From Actinomyces capricornis (GTDB taxonomy: Bacteria > Actinomycetota > Actinomycetes > Actinomycetales > Actinomycetaceae): 64,000 nucleotides of DNA. Within the stretch, counting starts at the first letter, position 1. Each line of letters starts with the position of its first letter. A program made the translations under genes and the position numbers. The DNA is taken from contig NZ_AP025017.1 in NCBI RefSeq assembly GCF_019974135.1, positions 124,001-188,000 on the forward strand, in the 5' to 3' direction. Below the pieces are notes generated by a model. The model was not told where the DNA came from and searched no databases. It worked only from the letters and a program-made list of their open reading frames with translations. This document shows, piece after piece, positions 34,351 through 42,590 of the stretch.

Positions 34351-35478
34351 TCAGCCGATCCGGCCGATCCAGCGGCCCGAGGCGTCGAAGCGGTGGAGCT
34401 CAGCGCCGACCCTCACCACGCCGTCGGCCGCCATGGCGCCGCTGGGCTGGAGGTAGTACCACGACGCCCCGTCCTTGAGCCAGCCCGTGGTCATCGCACC
34501 CGAGCCCGACAGGTGGTACCACACCCCACCGACCTTCGCCCAACCCGTGGCCATCGCACCGCTGGGCTGGAGGTAGTACCACGACGCCCCGTCCTTGAGC
34601 CAGCCCGTGGTCATCGCACCCGAGCCCGACAGGTGGTACCACACCCCACCGACCTTCGCCCAACCCGTGGCCATCGCACCGCCCTTGGCGGGGTCGAGGT
34701 AGTACCACGAGGCGCCGTCCTTGAGCCAGCCCGTGGTCATCGCACCCGAGCCCGACAGGTGGTACCACACCCCACCGACCTTCGCCCAACCCGTGGCCAT
34801 CGCACCGCCCTTGGCGGGGTCGAGGTAGTACCACGAGGCGCCGTCCTTGAACCAGCCGGTGGTCCGCTGCCCGGTGGCGCCGGTGTGGTACCAGGTGCTG
34901 CCGCTCTTGGACCAGCCGGGGGCCGCAGGCGCGACCGGCGGCTCCTCCGAGGGCTTGTCGGCGGGCTTGTCGATGGACAGGACGTAGGAGATGGTCCGAC
35001 TGACCAGGGGCAGGCCCCCGGGCTCGTACTCGTAGGCGCACACCAGGGTCAGGTGGGAGTTGCTGGGCTCGGACTCGGGGTAGGCGGCCTCGATGTCCTG
35101 GGGGATGTCGAAGGTGAGCGTCCAGGTGCCGTCGTCCTTGACCGTCATGTCCTTGACGATGTCGATGGGGCGATCCCCCTCCTGGCCGCGCGGCCCGCCT
35201 CCGAAGTCGAGCTCGCCAAAGGCGACGCGCTGGGCCCGGGGGTGCTGGGCCGCGACCTCTGGGGGCAGGACGCAGCCGGTGCCCGTGAGGGTGGCGGTCC
35301 GGCCGGCCTCCAGGACGGCAGAGGGGTCGACGGTGAAGCCCGCCAACTCGCATGCCTCACCCGAGCTGAGACAGCGCTCGTCCGATGGGTTGGGGAGCGC
35401 AGCAGAGGCGGGGGCGGCCGCACCGGCAGCGGCGACCGCGAAAGCGCCCAGGGCGCTGAGGGCATGGGTCAGTCTCAT
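34351..35478 (-). CDS. Secreted protein with C-terminal choline-binding-type repeats
   Basis: This 375-aa protein has a Sec signal peptide (MRLTHALSALGAFAVAAAGAAAPASA, cut near 26) and a unique domain (about 27-170) with two Cys pairs. A linker and at least eight aromatic/Gly repeats of the CW_1 choline-binding type follow (GWAKVGGVWYHLSGSGAMTT and GWLKDGASWYYL). Such repeats bind wall or teichoic-acid choline in streptococci; the ligand here is unknown. The N-terminal domain matches nothing I recognise. The start has AAGGA five bases upstream and a TACTCT box nearby. The repeats include exact DNA duplications. Confidence 0.85.
   Translation of the reverse strand: MRLTHALSALGAFAVAAAGAAAPASAALPNPSDERCLSSGEACELAGFTVDPSAVLEAGRTATLTGTGCVLPPEVAAQHPRAQRVAFGELDFGGGPRGQEGDRPIDIVKDMTVKDDGTWTLTFDIPQDIEAAYPESEPSNSHLTLVCAYEYEPGGLPLVSRTISYVLSIDKPADKPSEEPPVAPAAPGWSKSGSTWYHTGATGQRTTGWFKDGASWYYLDPAKGGAMATGWAKVGGVWYHLSGSGAMTTGWLKDGASWYYLDPAKGGAMATGWAKVGGVWYHLSGSGAMTTGWLKDGASWYYLQPSGAMATGWAKVGGVWYHLSGSGAMTTGWLKDGASWYYLQPSGAMAADGVVRVGAELHRFDASGRWIGRIG
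34441..34806 (-). repeat. Perfect in-frame tandem repeats within the choline-binding gene
   Basis: Bases 34441-34560 and 34561-34680 are identical 120-bp copies. 34681-34806 is a 126-bp variant, followed by the start of a further copy. Each unit encodes two 20-residue choline-binding repeats. Identity at silent sites points to recent duplication or gene conversion. Confidence 0.95.
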
Positions 35479-35631
35479 GACGATCCTTGATCAGAGTAGG
35501 AATCAGGCAGGCCATCACCCGGGGGAACCGGGCGCAGCCCCTCAGAGGATCACCATCGCGCCCATGCCGGTCAAGCACGCCGGAGTCTCAGTTCGCCAAC
35601 ACTGCGGCCCGTGCCCCCGCTGCGCCTGCCC

Positions 35632-36066
35632 TCAGGAGGTGCTGCGCTCCCAGGGCTCGATGGCCCCGGGGACCACGGTGAAGATCGGATGGGGGTCGGG
35701 ACTCACAGGCAGGGGCAGGAGCTCGGGGGCTCGGGCCTCCAGCTTGGCACGCAGGTGCTCGGCCTCCAGGCCGATCTGCCCACTGGTGACCGTCAGGCCC
35801 ACGGCCCCGCACTCCTCCTGGGGCAGGTCGATGCGCGCCGGGTCGAAGCGGTAGCCGCGCCCCACCGCCTCCTGGCGCAGCCCCCACAGGTAGGCGGCGA
35901 TCGCCGCCCGGGGCTCCCCCGCTGCGCGGAAGCGGTCCAACTGGGGGTGGTTGCGGTAGCCGCGGGTGCGCCCGGCCAGGACCGCCTGGGCCAGCAACGA
36001 CTCGCGCCAGCAGGCCACCAGCCCGGCCCGATCGAGATAACCCGGGTGCAGGGACCACATCCTCAC
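35632..36066 (-). CDS. Pyrimidine-dimer DNA glycosylase family protein
   Basis: The 144-aa protein begins MRMWSLHPGYLDRAGLVACWRESLLAQAVLAGRTRGYRNHPQLDRF, the signature of the Pyr_excise/MSMEG_6728 family. The family is named after T4 endonuclease V, but most bacterial members are uncharacterised, so a repair role is tentative. The GTG at 36066 is preferred because the family starts MRMWSLHP; ATG 36060 two codons later is possible. It is transcribed in the same direction as dapA and ends near the repeat-protein promoter. Confidence 0.75.
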   Translation of the reverse strand: MRMWSLHPGYLDRAGLVACWRESLLAQAVLAGRTRGYRNHPQLDRFRAAGEPRAAIAAYLWGLRQEAVGRGYRFDPARIDLPQEECGAVGLTVTSGQIGLEAEHLRAKLEARAPELLPLPVSPDPHPIFTVVPGAIEPWERSTS

Positions 36067-36180
36067 CGGATCCTCACCCGCCCCTCCTGCCCGGTGCCGA
36101 CGGCCGGGGCGGGGCTCCCCCACGCCGGGCCGGCACGGCTCGCACCATCAGCACCCTCGCAGCAGCGCTCACAGGAGGCC

Positions 36181-37077
36181 TCACAGCAGCCCGCAGTCCT
36201 CCAGGGTGGCGCGCAGCGCCTCGATCTCCTCGGCGTCGGCCCGCACCAGGGGCAGGCGCAGCTCGGCGCAGGGGATGCGGCCCTGGAGGAGGAGGGCCTC
36301 CTTGGCCATGACCGCCCCCTGGCCCCCGCCCATGAGGGCGCGCACCAGGGGGCGCATCCGCTGGGCCACGGCCCGGGCCCCGGCCAGGTCCCCGTCGTCG
36401 ACCTCGGCGATCATCTCCCGCCAGGAGTGGGCGTCGGCGTGGGCGGCCACCGAGACGACGCCGGAGGCGCCGTGGGCCAGCCAGGCGAAGTTCAGCCCGT
36501 CGTCGCCCGAGTAGTACTCCAGGCCGGTGGCCTCCATGCGCTCGAAGCCCTGCTCGACATCGCCCGTGGCGTCCTTGACGGCCAGGATGCGCTCGTGCTC
36601 GGCCATGCGGGCCAGGGTGCCGTCCTCGATGCGCACCCCGGTGCGCCCGGGGATGTCGTAGACCATCACCGGCAGGTCGGTGGCCTCGACCACCGCCATG
36701 ATGTGCCGGTAGACGCCCTCCTGGCTGGGGCGGTTGTAGTAGGGGGCGTTGATGAGCAGGCCCTCGGCGCCGGCCTCCTGGGAGCCCACCCCGTTGCGCA
36801 CCGCGTGGGCGGTGTCGTTGGAGCCGGCCCCGGCCATGACCATGGCGCGCCCGGCCAGCGCGTCCTTGACCTCCCGGATGAGCTCCTGCTTCTCGGGAAG
36901 GTGGGTGGTGGGTGCCTCGCCGGTGGTGCCCGACAGCAGGATCATGTCCGCGCCGTCCTCCACGAGGCTGAGGGCCAGGGCCTGGGCGGCGGGGATGTCC
37001 AGCTCACCATCAGGGGTGAAGGGCGTGACCATGGCCACGCCGACGGATCCGAAGCTGCGGGAGGGGACTGCGCTCAT
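36181..37077 (-). CDS. dapA: 4-hydroxy-tetrahydrodipicolinate synthase
   Basis: DapA condenses pyruvate with aspartate semialdehyde in the lysine/diaminopimelate pathway. The 298-aa TIM barrel has VAMVTPFTPDGELD, LLSGTTGEAPTT, MVYDIPGRTGV with the catalytic Tyr region, and AVKDATGDV containing the Schiff-base Lys. The ATG is preceded by TAGGCT-N6, so the transcript is probably leaderless, like dapB, although GGAGCC could act as a weak ribosome site. It supplies the precursor used by MurE or for lysine. Confidence 0.95.
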   Translation of the reverse strand: MSAVPSRSFGSVGVAMVTPFTPDGELDIPAAQALALSLVEDGADMILLSGTTGEAPTTHLPEKQELIREVKDALAGRAMVMAGAGSNDTAHAVRNGVGSQEAGAEGLLINAPYYNRPSQEGVYRHIMAVVEATDLPVMVYDIPGRTGVRIEDGTLARMAEHERILAVKDATGDVEQGFERMEATGLEYYSGDDGLNFAWLAHGASGVVSVAAHADAHSWREMIAEVDDGDLAGARAVAQRMRPLVRALMGGGQGAVMAKEALLLQGRIPCAELRLPLVRADAEEIEALRATLEDCGLL

Positions 37078-37089
37078 GGCTCCAGCCTA
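37078..37089 (-). promoter_or_regulatory. Leaderless -10 box of dapA
   Basis: TAGGCT (37089-37084 on the minus strand) is followed by GGAGCC and the dapA ATG. The identical N6 spacer GGAGCC occurs at dapB. Confidence 0.6.
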
Positions 37090-37226
37090 ACGGCGCAACT
37101 CCCCCCGTGCGCCCCTCATGAGCCGGCGACCCCGCGGGAGAGGACGGCTGGAGTGGAGGTGCGGGCACCGTCATGACGCCCGGTGAGCAGTCCGCCTCCA
37201 TGCGACGCAGGCGCAGGTTGTCCTCG

Positions 37227-38180
37227 CTAGGCCGAGCATCCCGTTGAGCATGCGGCCATGAGGCGCTCCAGGACGAGCTCTCGAGCACGCCGGGCCAGCC
37301 GGGGTCCCTCCAGGCCGAGGATGCCGTGGCAGGAGCCGGCGAGGAGCGCGGCCTCCGTGGGCACCCCGCTGCGCGTCAGGGCCTGGGCGAAGGCCAGAGC
37401 CTCATCCATGAGCGGGTCGCACTGGTTGACGAGGAGAAAAGTGGGCGGGAAGCCCACCAGGTCGGCCTGCCGGCCCGGGGCAGCGTAGGTATCGGCCCGT
37501 GCGCCACCGAGGTAGGCGGCCCACGACGCGGTGGCGTTGGGCAGATCCCAGACGGGGGTATGCGCAGCACCGCGCATCGAGACGGTGTCCAGGCGGTCAT
37601 CCAGGACCGGCTCCACAAGAACCACCCGGTCAGGCAGCGCCTCCCGCGCATCGCGGCAGCGCAGGACCACTCCCGCAGCCAGGCAGCCACCCGCAGAATC
37701 CCCGTAGATCACGCGGCGCGCCTCGGGGTAGCGCTCCGCCGCCCACCTCCAGGCAGTCAGGCAGTCCTCCATTGGCGCAGGGTAGGGGTGCTCAGGAGCC
37801 AGCCGATAGTCAGGGCTGACAACCACCGCCCCGGTGCGTGCGGCCATCCGGGCGTTCCAGGCATCGTCATACCTGGCTCGGCCCGCCACGAAGCCTCCCC
37901 CATGGATGGACACGACCACAGCGCCGGCAGGCGTGTCAGGGGTGTGGATCCTCAGCTCCAGATCATCCGGCCCCGCCGAGCCCGCAGAGCCAGGCGGGGT
38001 CGGCACATGCAGGACAGTGCGGGTCACGCCCCGGGGCGGCTCGGCCTCCTGGTCGAGGAGGTGCGCGCCGGCCTCCCTCATCGCCACCGGATCCCAGGCC
38101 GTCTGCGGGGGTGCCGAGGCGAGAGCCTCGGCCACCTGCGCGTCCAGCGGGGGCGGAAGGGCCCGGTCAGCCGCGATCAT
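37227..38180 (-). CDS. Alpha/beta-hydrolase, HSL-type esterase
   Basis: This 317-aa enzyme has the hormone-sensitive-lipase oxyanion motif VSIHGGGFVAG (about 92-102), SPDYRLAPEHPYPAP and the nucleophile elbow YGDSAGGCLAAG. Later residues LLVNQCDPLMDEA (Asp) and AGSCHGILGLEG (His) complete the triad. Its natural ester substrate is unknown. Its ATG overlaps the stop of the preceding hydrolase gene by four bases, so the two act as a coupled pair. Confidence 0.88.
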   Translation of the reverse strand: MIAADRALPPPLDAQVAEALASAPPQTAWDPVAMREAGAHLLDQEAEPPRGVTRTVLHVPTPPGSAGSAGPDDLELRIHTPDTPAGAVVVSIHGGGFVAGRARYDDAWNARMAARTGAVVVSPDYRLAPEHPYPAPMEDCLTAWRWAAERYPEARRVIYGDSAGGCLAAGVVLRCRDAREALPDRVVLVEPVLDDRLDTVSMRGAAHTPVWDLPNATASWAAYLGGARADTYAAPGRQADLVGFPPTFLLVNQCDPLMDEALAFAQALTRSGVPTEAALLAGSCHGILGLEGPRLARRARELVLERLMAACSTGCSA

Positions 38181-38983
38181 GACACCACCTCCCGCAGGAA
38201 GGCCTCACAGGACCGGTAGAAGCCGCCCGCCTGATCGCGGCGCACGCAATGCGAGGCCCCAGGCACGAGGACGGTACGGAGGCGAGCGTTTCCCAGGGCC
38301 CGGACCGAGGCCAGGCCCCCCTTGCCGAGCAGCGCATCCCGGCCATCAGAGGTGAGGACCAGGGTGGGCACACTCAGGGTGCTGGCGGTCCCCCTCCACG
38401 AGCCACGCGGCGCTACCTCTCCGGTGCGGAGGAAATCCCGATCGACCTGGATCTTGCCCTGCAGCCACCCACAGGCCTCGTCGATCTCCCAGCCCGGGTA
38501 GGACCTGCGGTTCTCGGCCAGGGCGCGAGCCGGATCGGCGGCGATCCGCTCCATGCGCTCGACCATCGCCTCGGCGCCGCGCCGGTAGTCCTCCTCCTGC
38601 TGGGCATCGAGCCACGCCGGATCCTCCACAATGAGGGCATCCACAAGGTCCGGACGGGCAGCCGCCACAGCGGCGCACACCGCCCCACCCATCGAATGCC
38701 CCATGAGAGTGCGGAAGGCGTGGGGCTCGTGGACTCGACGGGACTCCAGTAGGCGGATGAGGTCGTCGACCATGGTGGACATCGGGTCGACCAGCTGCTC
38801 AGGGGTGAAGCGCGGGGATAGGCCATGCCCACGGGCATCCAGGCAGGTGACGTCGTAGACGCCCCTCCAGCGCCGGAGCACCCCCGATAGCGAGGCGGCG
38901 TTGTCGGTGACGCCATGGCACGCGAGCAGTTGAGGCGCGCCGGCCTGGTGCGCCCGGGCCCACGCGATCGGCGGAGTGCTCAT
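38177..38983 (-). CDS. Alpha/beta-hydrolase
   Basis: This 268-aa hydrolase has LLACHGVTDNAASLSGVLRR (oxyanion region), CLDARGHGLSP, the nucleophile elbow LMGHSMGGAVCAAVAA, LVLTSDGRDALLG (Asp) and VPGASHCVRRD (His). It resembles carboxylesterase or C-C hydrolase-type members; the substrate is not predictable. ATG 38983 has GGGAGAAGG upstream, and longer starts are not supported. It is first in a two-gene operon with an HSL-type esterase. Confidence 0.85.
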   Translation of the reverse strand: MSTPPIAWARAHQAGAPQLLACHGVTDNAASLSGVLRRWRGVYDVTCLDARGHGLSPRFTPEQLVDPMSTMVDDLIRLLESRRVHEPHAFRTLMGHSMGGAVCAAVAAARPDLVDALIVEDPAWLDAQQEEDYRRGAEAMVERMERIAADPARALAENRRSYPGWEIDEACGWLQGKIQVDRDFLRTGEVAPRGSWRGTASTLSVPTLVLTSDGRDALLGKGGLASVRALGNARLRTVLVPGASHCVRRDQAGGFYRSCEAFLREVVS

Positions 38984-39452
38984 GCCTTCTCCCATGAGCC
39001 CTCGTGTGAGCCCTCGTGGAGCTCCTGCTCGCGTCCCGGACAGGGGAGGGTGGGCGTGCTCGCCCCGAGGGCTGCGGCCTCCTCGCCGCCGACTCGCACG
39101 GGTGGGGCCCCACAAGCGGCACCACTGAGCACCTGGGCCACCGCACCGGGCACGGCTGCTCGGCTCTTGATCGGGTATGCGGACTGCCGCACGTCACCTC
39201 ACCCTTCTTTGCACCGCCCCGTGCTTCCATGCGGGGAACTCGGGACTCCGGCCCACCCATCGGGACGCCTCCGCCCCTTCTTCTACCCCATGGAGCAACG
39301 GATGCACCCCATGGCCTTCATCACAGTGGTCGTGCCGGAGCGGCCTGGTGCGGAGCAGCGCCAGCCAGTGGCGAAGCCCGCTCCTCCCCTGGGGCAGAGG
39401 CCTGTCCGCGCAGGCCGGCCCCGGAGGGCTGCGCCCCGGTTAGGCTCGCACC
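38984..39452. other. Non-coding region between divergent hydrolase and GNAT genes
   Basis: This 469-bp stretch contains a 12-bp tandem duplication (TGAGCCCTCGTG, 38995-39018) and the GNAT promoter at its right end. The short frames here lack ribosome sites and family motifs. No gene is supported. Confidence 0.55.
39441..39452 (+). promoter_or_regulatory. Leaderless -10 box of the GNAT gene
   Basis: TAGGCT is followed by CGCACC and the ATG at 39453. There is no Shine-Dalgarno sequence upstream, so a leaderless mRNA is the simplest reading. Confidence 0.6.
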
Positions 39453-40208
39453 ATGACCTCCACGCCCGATCCGCAGGAGCGACCCTCCGTCTTCGACGCC
39501 GACCCCATCGCCGGGCTCGATGCCCGCACCGGGGGCCTGGAGAGCCCCAGCCGCGGCGCCCACGAGCACGGGGAGCCCGGTGCGGGGAGGTCCTCGGCCG
39601 GGGGCTTCGTGCGCCCGGCCCGCAACGAGGACCTGCCGCAGATCGGCAAGATCCATGCGGTGACGATGCGGGCCAGCCTGGAGGCCGCCCACGACTCGGC
39701 GCATGGCTCACCCCTGCCCGAGGGGGTGCGCGCCATGATCAGCGCCCCGGTCATCACCGAGGGGTGGCGCGAGGCGGTCACCTCCCCGCCAACCCCGCAG
39801 CACCGGGTGCTCGTGGCGACCCAGGACGGTCAGGTCGTCGGGCTGCTGGGGATGGCCCCCACCCGGGCCGCCGACGGCGAGGAGCCCAGGCCCGGCGCGC
39901 CTACCGGGGCAGGTGACGACGGCGCCAATCCGGGTGGGGCTCAGGAGGCGCAGGAGACGGCGGCGGAGATCACGGCCCTGGGGGTCGCCCCCGAGCACCA
40001 GCTGCACGGGCACGGCTCCCGCCTCCTGGCCGCGGCGGTGGACCTGGCCCGCCAGGACGGGGCCAGCGCCCTGGTGGCCTGGTCGGTGCGGGGGGATGAG
40101 TCCCTGACCCGCCTGCTCCAGGCCGTGGGCATGGCGCCCACCGGCGCCCACCGCCGGCTGCCCGTGGGCCAGGGCGTGACCGAGGACTGCTGGGCCGCCT
40201 CCCTGTAG
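39453..40208 (+). CDS. GNAT-family acetyltransferase
   Basis: This 251-aa protein has a GNAT domain from about residue 50 (GFVRPARNEDLPQIGKIHAVTM). VLVATQDGQVVGLLGMAP forms the central strands, and AEITALGVAPEHQLHGHGSRLLAAAVDLAR is the acetyl-CoA loop (about 171-200). A Gly/Glu-rich insertion (about 133-168) splits the domain. The first 48 residues are low-complexity. The substrate is unknown. It ends 16 nt from the convergent dapB gene. Confidence 0.85.
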   Translation: MTSTPDPQERPSVFDADPIAGLDARTGGLESPSRGAHEHGEPGAGRSSAGGFVRPARNEDLPQIGKIHAVTMRASLEAAHDSAHGSPLPEGVRAMISAPVITEGWREAVTSPPTPQHRVLVATQDGQVVGLLGMAPTRAADGEEPRPGAPTGAGDDGANPGGAQEAQETAAEITALGVAPEHQLHGHGSRLLAAAVDLARQDGASALVAWSVRGDESLTRLLQAVGMAPTGAHRRLPVGQGVTEDCWAASL

Positions 40209-40224
40209 GGCGTACCCCGGCGGG

Positions 40225-40977
40225 CTACAGGTCAAGCAGGGCGTCCAGCCCGATGGTCAGGCCGGGGCGGCGGCCCACCTCGCGCACGGCCAGGACCACC
40301 CCGGGCATGAAGCTGGCGCGGTCGAAGGAGTCGGTGCGGATGGTCAGCTGCTCCCCGGGATTGCCCAGGACGACCTCCTCATGCGCCGTCAGTCCCCGCA
40401 GGCGCACCGCGTGGACGTGGATGCCGTCGATGACGGCGCCGCGCGCCCCGTCGGGATCGACCCGGGTGGCGTCGGGCACGGGCCCCAGGCCGGCCTCGGC
40501 GCGGGCGGCGGCCAGGCGCTGGGCGGTGGCCACGGCCGTGCCCGAGGGGGCGTCGACCTTGCCGGGGTGGTGGAGCTCGATGATCTCGGCGGACTCGAAG
40601 TAGCGGGCCGCCTTGGCGGCCAGGCTCATCGCCAGGACTGCGGACAGGGCGAAGTTGGGGGCGATGAGCACGGCCCGGCCGCGGGCCTCGGGGCGCTCCA
40701 GGTGGGTGCGGATGCGCCCGTAGGACTCCTCGTCCCAGCCGGTGGTGCCCACCACCACGTCGCATCCGGCGTCGACGGCGGCGCGGACGTTGGCCTCGGT
40801 GACGTCGGGCACGGTGAAGTCCACGGCCACCTGGGCGCCGCCCAGGTGCTCGGCGTCGATGGGGTCGCCGGCGTCCAGGCGGGCGACGAGCTCCAGGCCC
40901 TCGGCCTCCTCCACGGCCCGGCAGACGGTCGATCCCATGCGCCCGGCGGCGCCCAGCACGGCTACGCGAATGCTCAT
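40225..40977 (-). CDS. dapB: 4-hydroxy-tetrahydrodipicolinate reductase
   Basis: DapB follows DapA in lysine/diaminopimelate synthesis, using NAD(P)H. VAVLGAAGRMGSTVCRAV is the dinucleotide loop, VDFTVPDVTEANV and VVGTTGWDEE follow, and IELHHPGKVDAPSGTAVATAQRL holds the catalytic His pair and Lys. The 250-aa length is normal. Its ATG has TAGGGT-N6 upstream, so the transcript is probably leaderless. It is 3 kb from dapA rather than adjacent. Confidence 0.96.
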   Translation of the reverse strand: MSIRVAVLGAAGRMGSTVCRAVEEAEGLELVARLDAGDPIDAEHLGGAQVAVDFTVPDVTEANVRAAVDAGCDVVVGTTGWDEESYGRIRTHLERPEARGRAVLIAPNFALSAVLAMSLAAKAARYFESAEIIELHHPGKVDAPSGTAVATAQRLAAARAEAGLGPVPDATRVDPDGARGAVIDGIHVHAVRLRGLTAHEEVVLGNPGEQLTIRTDSFDRASFMPGVVLAVREVGRRPGLTIGLDALLDL

Positions 40978-40989
40978 GGCTCCACCCTA
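40978..40989 (-). promoter_or_regulatory. Leaderless -10 box of dapB
   Basis: TAGGGT (40989-40984, minus strand) is followed by GGAGCC and the dapB ATG. Confidence 0.6.
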
Positions 40990-41107
40990 GCCGCCCGCCC
41001 CGCCCAGGCCGCCCGATCATCCACGGGACGGTCGTCGGGGTGCCGCTGTTGTCCTGCCCGAGGGCGGCCACCGCTCAGGAGCCGCCGGGCGGGCGCCGGC
41101 CCGCGCC

Positions 41108-42511
41108 TCAGGCGGCCGGCCCCACCAGGACCCGGGCGCGCCTCTGGGCCACCAGCCAGGCGGCGAGCTCGCGCACCTCCTGGGCGGTGACCTCCCCCAG
41201 CAGGCGCAGATTCTCCTCCATGGAGCGCAGGCGCCCGGTGACCACCTCGGCACGGCCCAGGCGGCCCATGCGCGCCAGGGAGTCCTCCCCGCCCAGCACC
41301 ATGGCACCCCGGATCTGCCCACGGGCACGGGCCATCTCCCGGTCGGTGGGACCCTGCTCGGCCAGCTTCTCGAACTCCCCGATCATCACGGCCGCGACCT
41401 CATCGACATGATGGGGCGCACACCCGGCATACAGGCCGAAGGCGCCCGCCCCGGCATAGGAGGTGTCGAAGGCATAGGTGGTGTAGGCCAGGCCCCGCTT
41501 CTCGCGCACCTCCTGGAACAGGCGCGAGGACATGCCCCCGCCCAGGATCGTGGTGAGCACGCTCATCGCCCAGCGCCGCTCATCGCGCACCGCGATCCCC
41601 TGGCAGGTCAGGTAGAGGTGGGACTGCTCGGCGTCCCGCTCAACGGTGACATCCTCCACGCTCAGGGGCGCCGGAGGCTCGACCTCGAAGCGCCGGGGAC
41701 GGGGCGCTACCAGTGAGGCCACATCCCAGCCCCCCGCAGCCAGGTCGGCGGCCACCCGCTCGCAGACCTCGTCATGGTCCACCGCCCCGGCCACCGCCAC
41801 CACCAGGGCATCGGAGGCGTAGGTGCGCCGGTAGTGCTCCCACACGGCCTGGCGGGGCACGGCGGCCACCGTCTCAGGGGTGCCGCCGATGGGCCGGCCC
41901 AGGGGCGTTCCGGCGCCGAAGGCGGCCCGCGCGAAGGCCTCCTGGGCCACGTCGGCAGGATCGTCAGCGGCGTCGGCCAGCTCGGAGATGATGACGCCGC
42001 GCTCGGTCTCGACCTCCTGGGGGTCCAGGAGGGAGGAGGTGACCATGTCGGTGACGACGTCGAGGGCCTCCATGGCGTCGGGGGCCAGGACGCGGGCGTA
42101 GTAGGAGGTGTGCTCCTTGGAGGTGGCGGCGTTGGACTCCCCGCCGATCATGTCGAAGGCCTCGGCGATGGCGTGGGCGCTCCGCGTGGGGGTGCCCTTG
42201 AACAGCAGGTGCTCCAGGAAGTGGGTGGAGCCCTCCTGGCCCGGGGCCTCATCACGCGACCCCACCCCCAGCCACAGGCCGATCGCCGTCGAGCGCAGCC
42301 CCGGCACCGACTCGGTGATGACCCTCACCCCTCCGGGCAGGATGGAGCGGCGGGTCAGGGCGCCGTCGTCGATGAGCGAGAGCTCCGCGGCCGGATCGCC
42401 TGAGGCGGCGCGGGGCAGCTCCACCTCGGCGTAGTCGGTGGAGGAGGCGGTGCCGGGGGCGCGCAGGGGCGCGCCGGCCCCGGGACGGGAGTCGCTGGCT
42501 GAGTTGGTCAC
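41108..42511 (-). CDS. M16-family zinc protease (pitrilysin/processing-peptidase type)
   Basis: This 467-aa protease has the inverted zinc motif HFLEHLLFKG (HxxEH, about 95-105) and the downstream Glu region ERGVIISELADAADDP. The second half holds the typical non-catalytic M16 domain, with LGGGMSSRLFQEVREKRGLAYTTYAF and the Arg/Tyr substrate-binding pair. Such genes usually follow pnp in Actinobacteria, as here, although a catalase gene intervenes. The start is GTG 42511 with TAGGCT-N6 upstream and no Shine-Dalgarno. Confidence 0.92.
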   Translation of the reverse strand: MTNSASDSRPGAGAPLRAPGTASSTDYAEVELPRAASGDPAAELSLIDDGALTRRSILPGGVRVITESVPGLRSTAIGLWLGVGSRDEAPGQEGSTHFLEHLLFKGTPTRSAHAIAEAFDMIGGESNAATSKEHTSYYARVLAPDAMEALDVVTDMVTSSLLDPQEVETERGVIISELADAADDPADVAQEAFARAAFGAGTPLGRPIGGTPETVAAVPRQAVWEHYRRTYASDALVVAVAGAVDHDEVCERVAADLAAGGWDVASLVAPRPRRFEVEPPAPLSVEDVTVERDAEQSHLYLTCQGIAVRDERRWAMSVLTTILGGGMSSRLFQEVREKRGLAYTTYAFDTSYAGAGAFGLYAGCAPHHVDEVAAVMIGEFEKLAEQGPTDREMARARGQIRGAMVLGGEDSLARMGRLGRAEVVTGRLRSMEENLRLLGEVTAQEVRELAAWLVAQRRARVLVGPAA

Positions 42512-42523
42512 CGGCAGAGCCTA
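42512..42523 (-). promoter_or_regulatory. Leaderless -10 box of the M16 protease gene
   Basis: TAGGCT (42523-42518, minus strand) is followed by CTGCCG and GTG 42511. Its -35 region falls inside the catalase terminator. Confidence 0.6.
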
Positions 42524-42526
42524 ACG

Positions 42527-42574
42527 GCTCAGCCCCTGCGCCGGCTCGGGGTGGAGCCGGCGCAGGGGCTGAGC
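42527..42574 (-). terminator. Catalase terminator
   Basis: A perfect 21-bp stem (42527-42547 with 42554-42574) encloses GGGGTG, 17 nt after the catalase stop. It is the longest perfect stem in the window and abuts the promoter of the next gene. Confidence 0.8.
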
Positions 42575-42590
42575 GGGATCGGGCCCGGGA

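Noticed and set aside
34441..34860. CRISPR-like regular repeats
   Set aside because: The repeats are in frame within a secreted protein and encode choline-binding motifs; there are no unique spacers of constant length.
39116..39452. Short plus-strand frames (for example 39177-39443)
   Set aside because: No ribosome site, no motif and Ser/Arg/Pro-rich composition typical of chance frames in high-G+C DNA.
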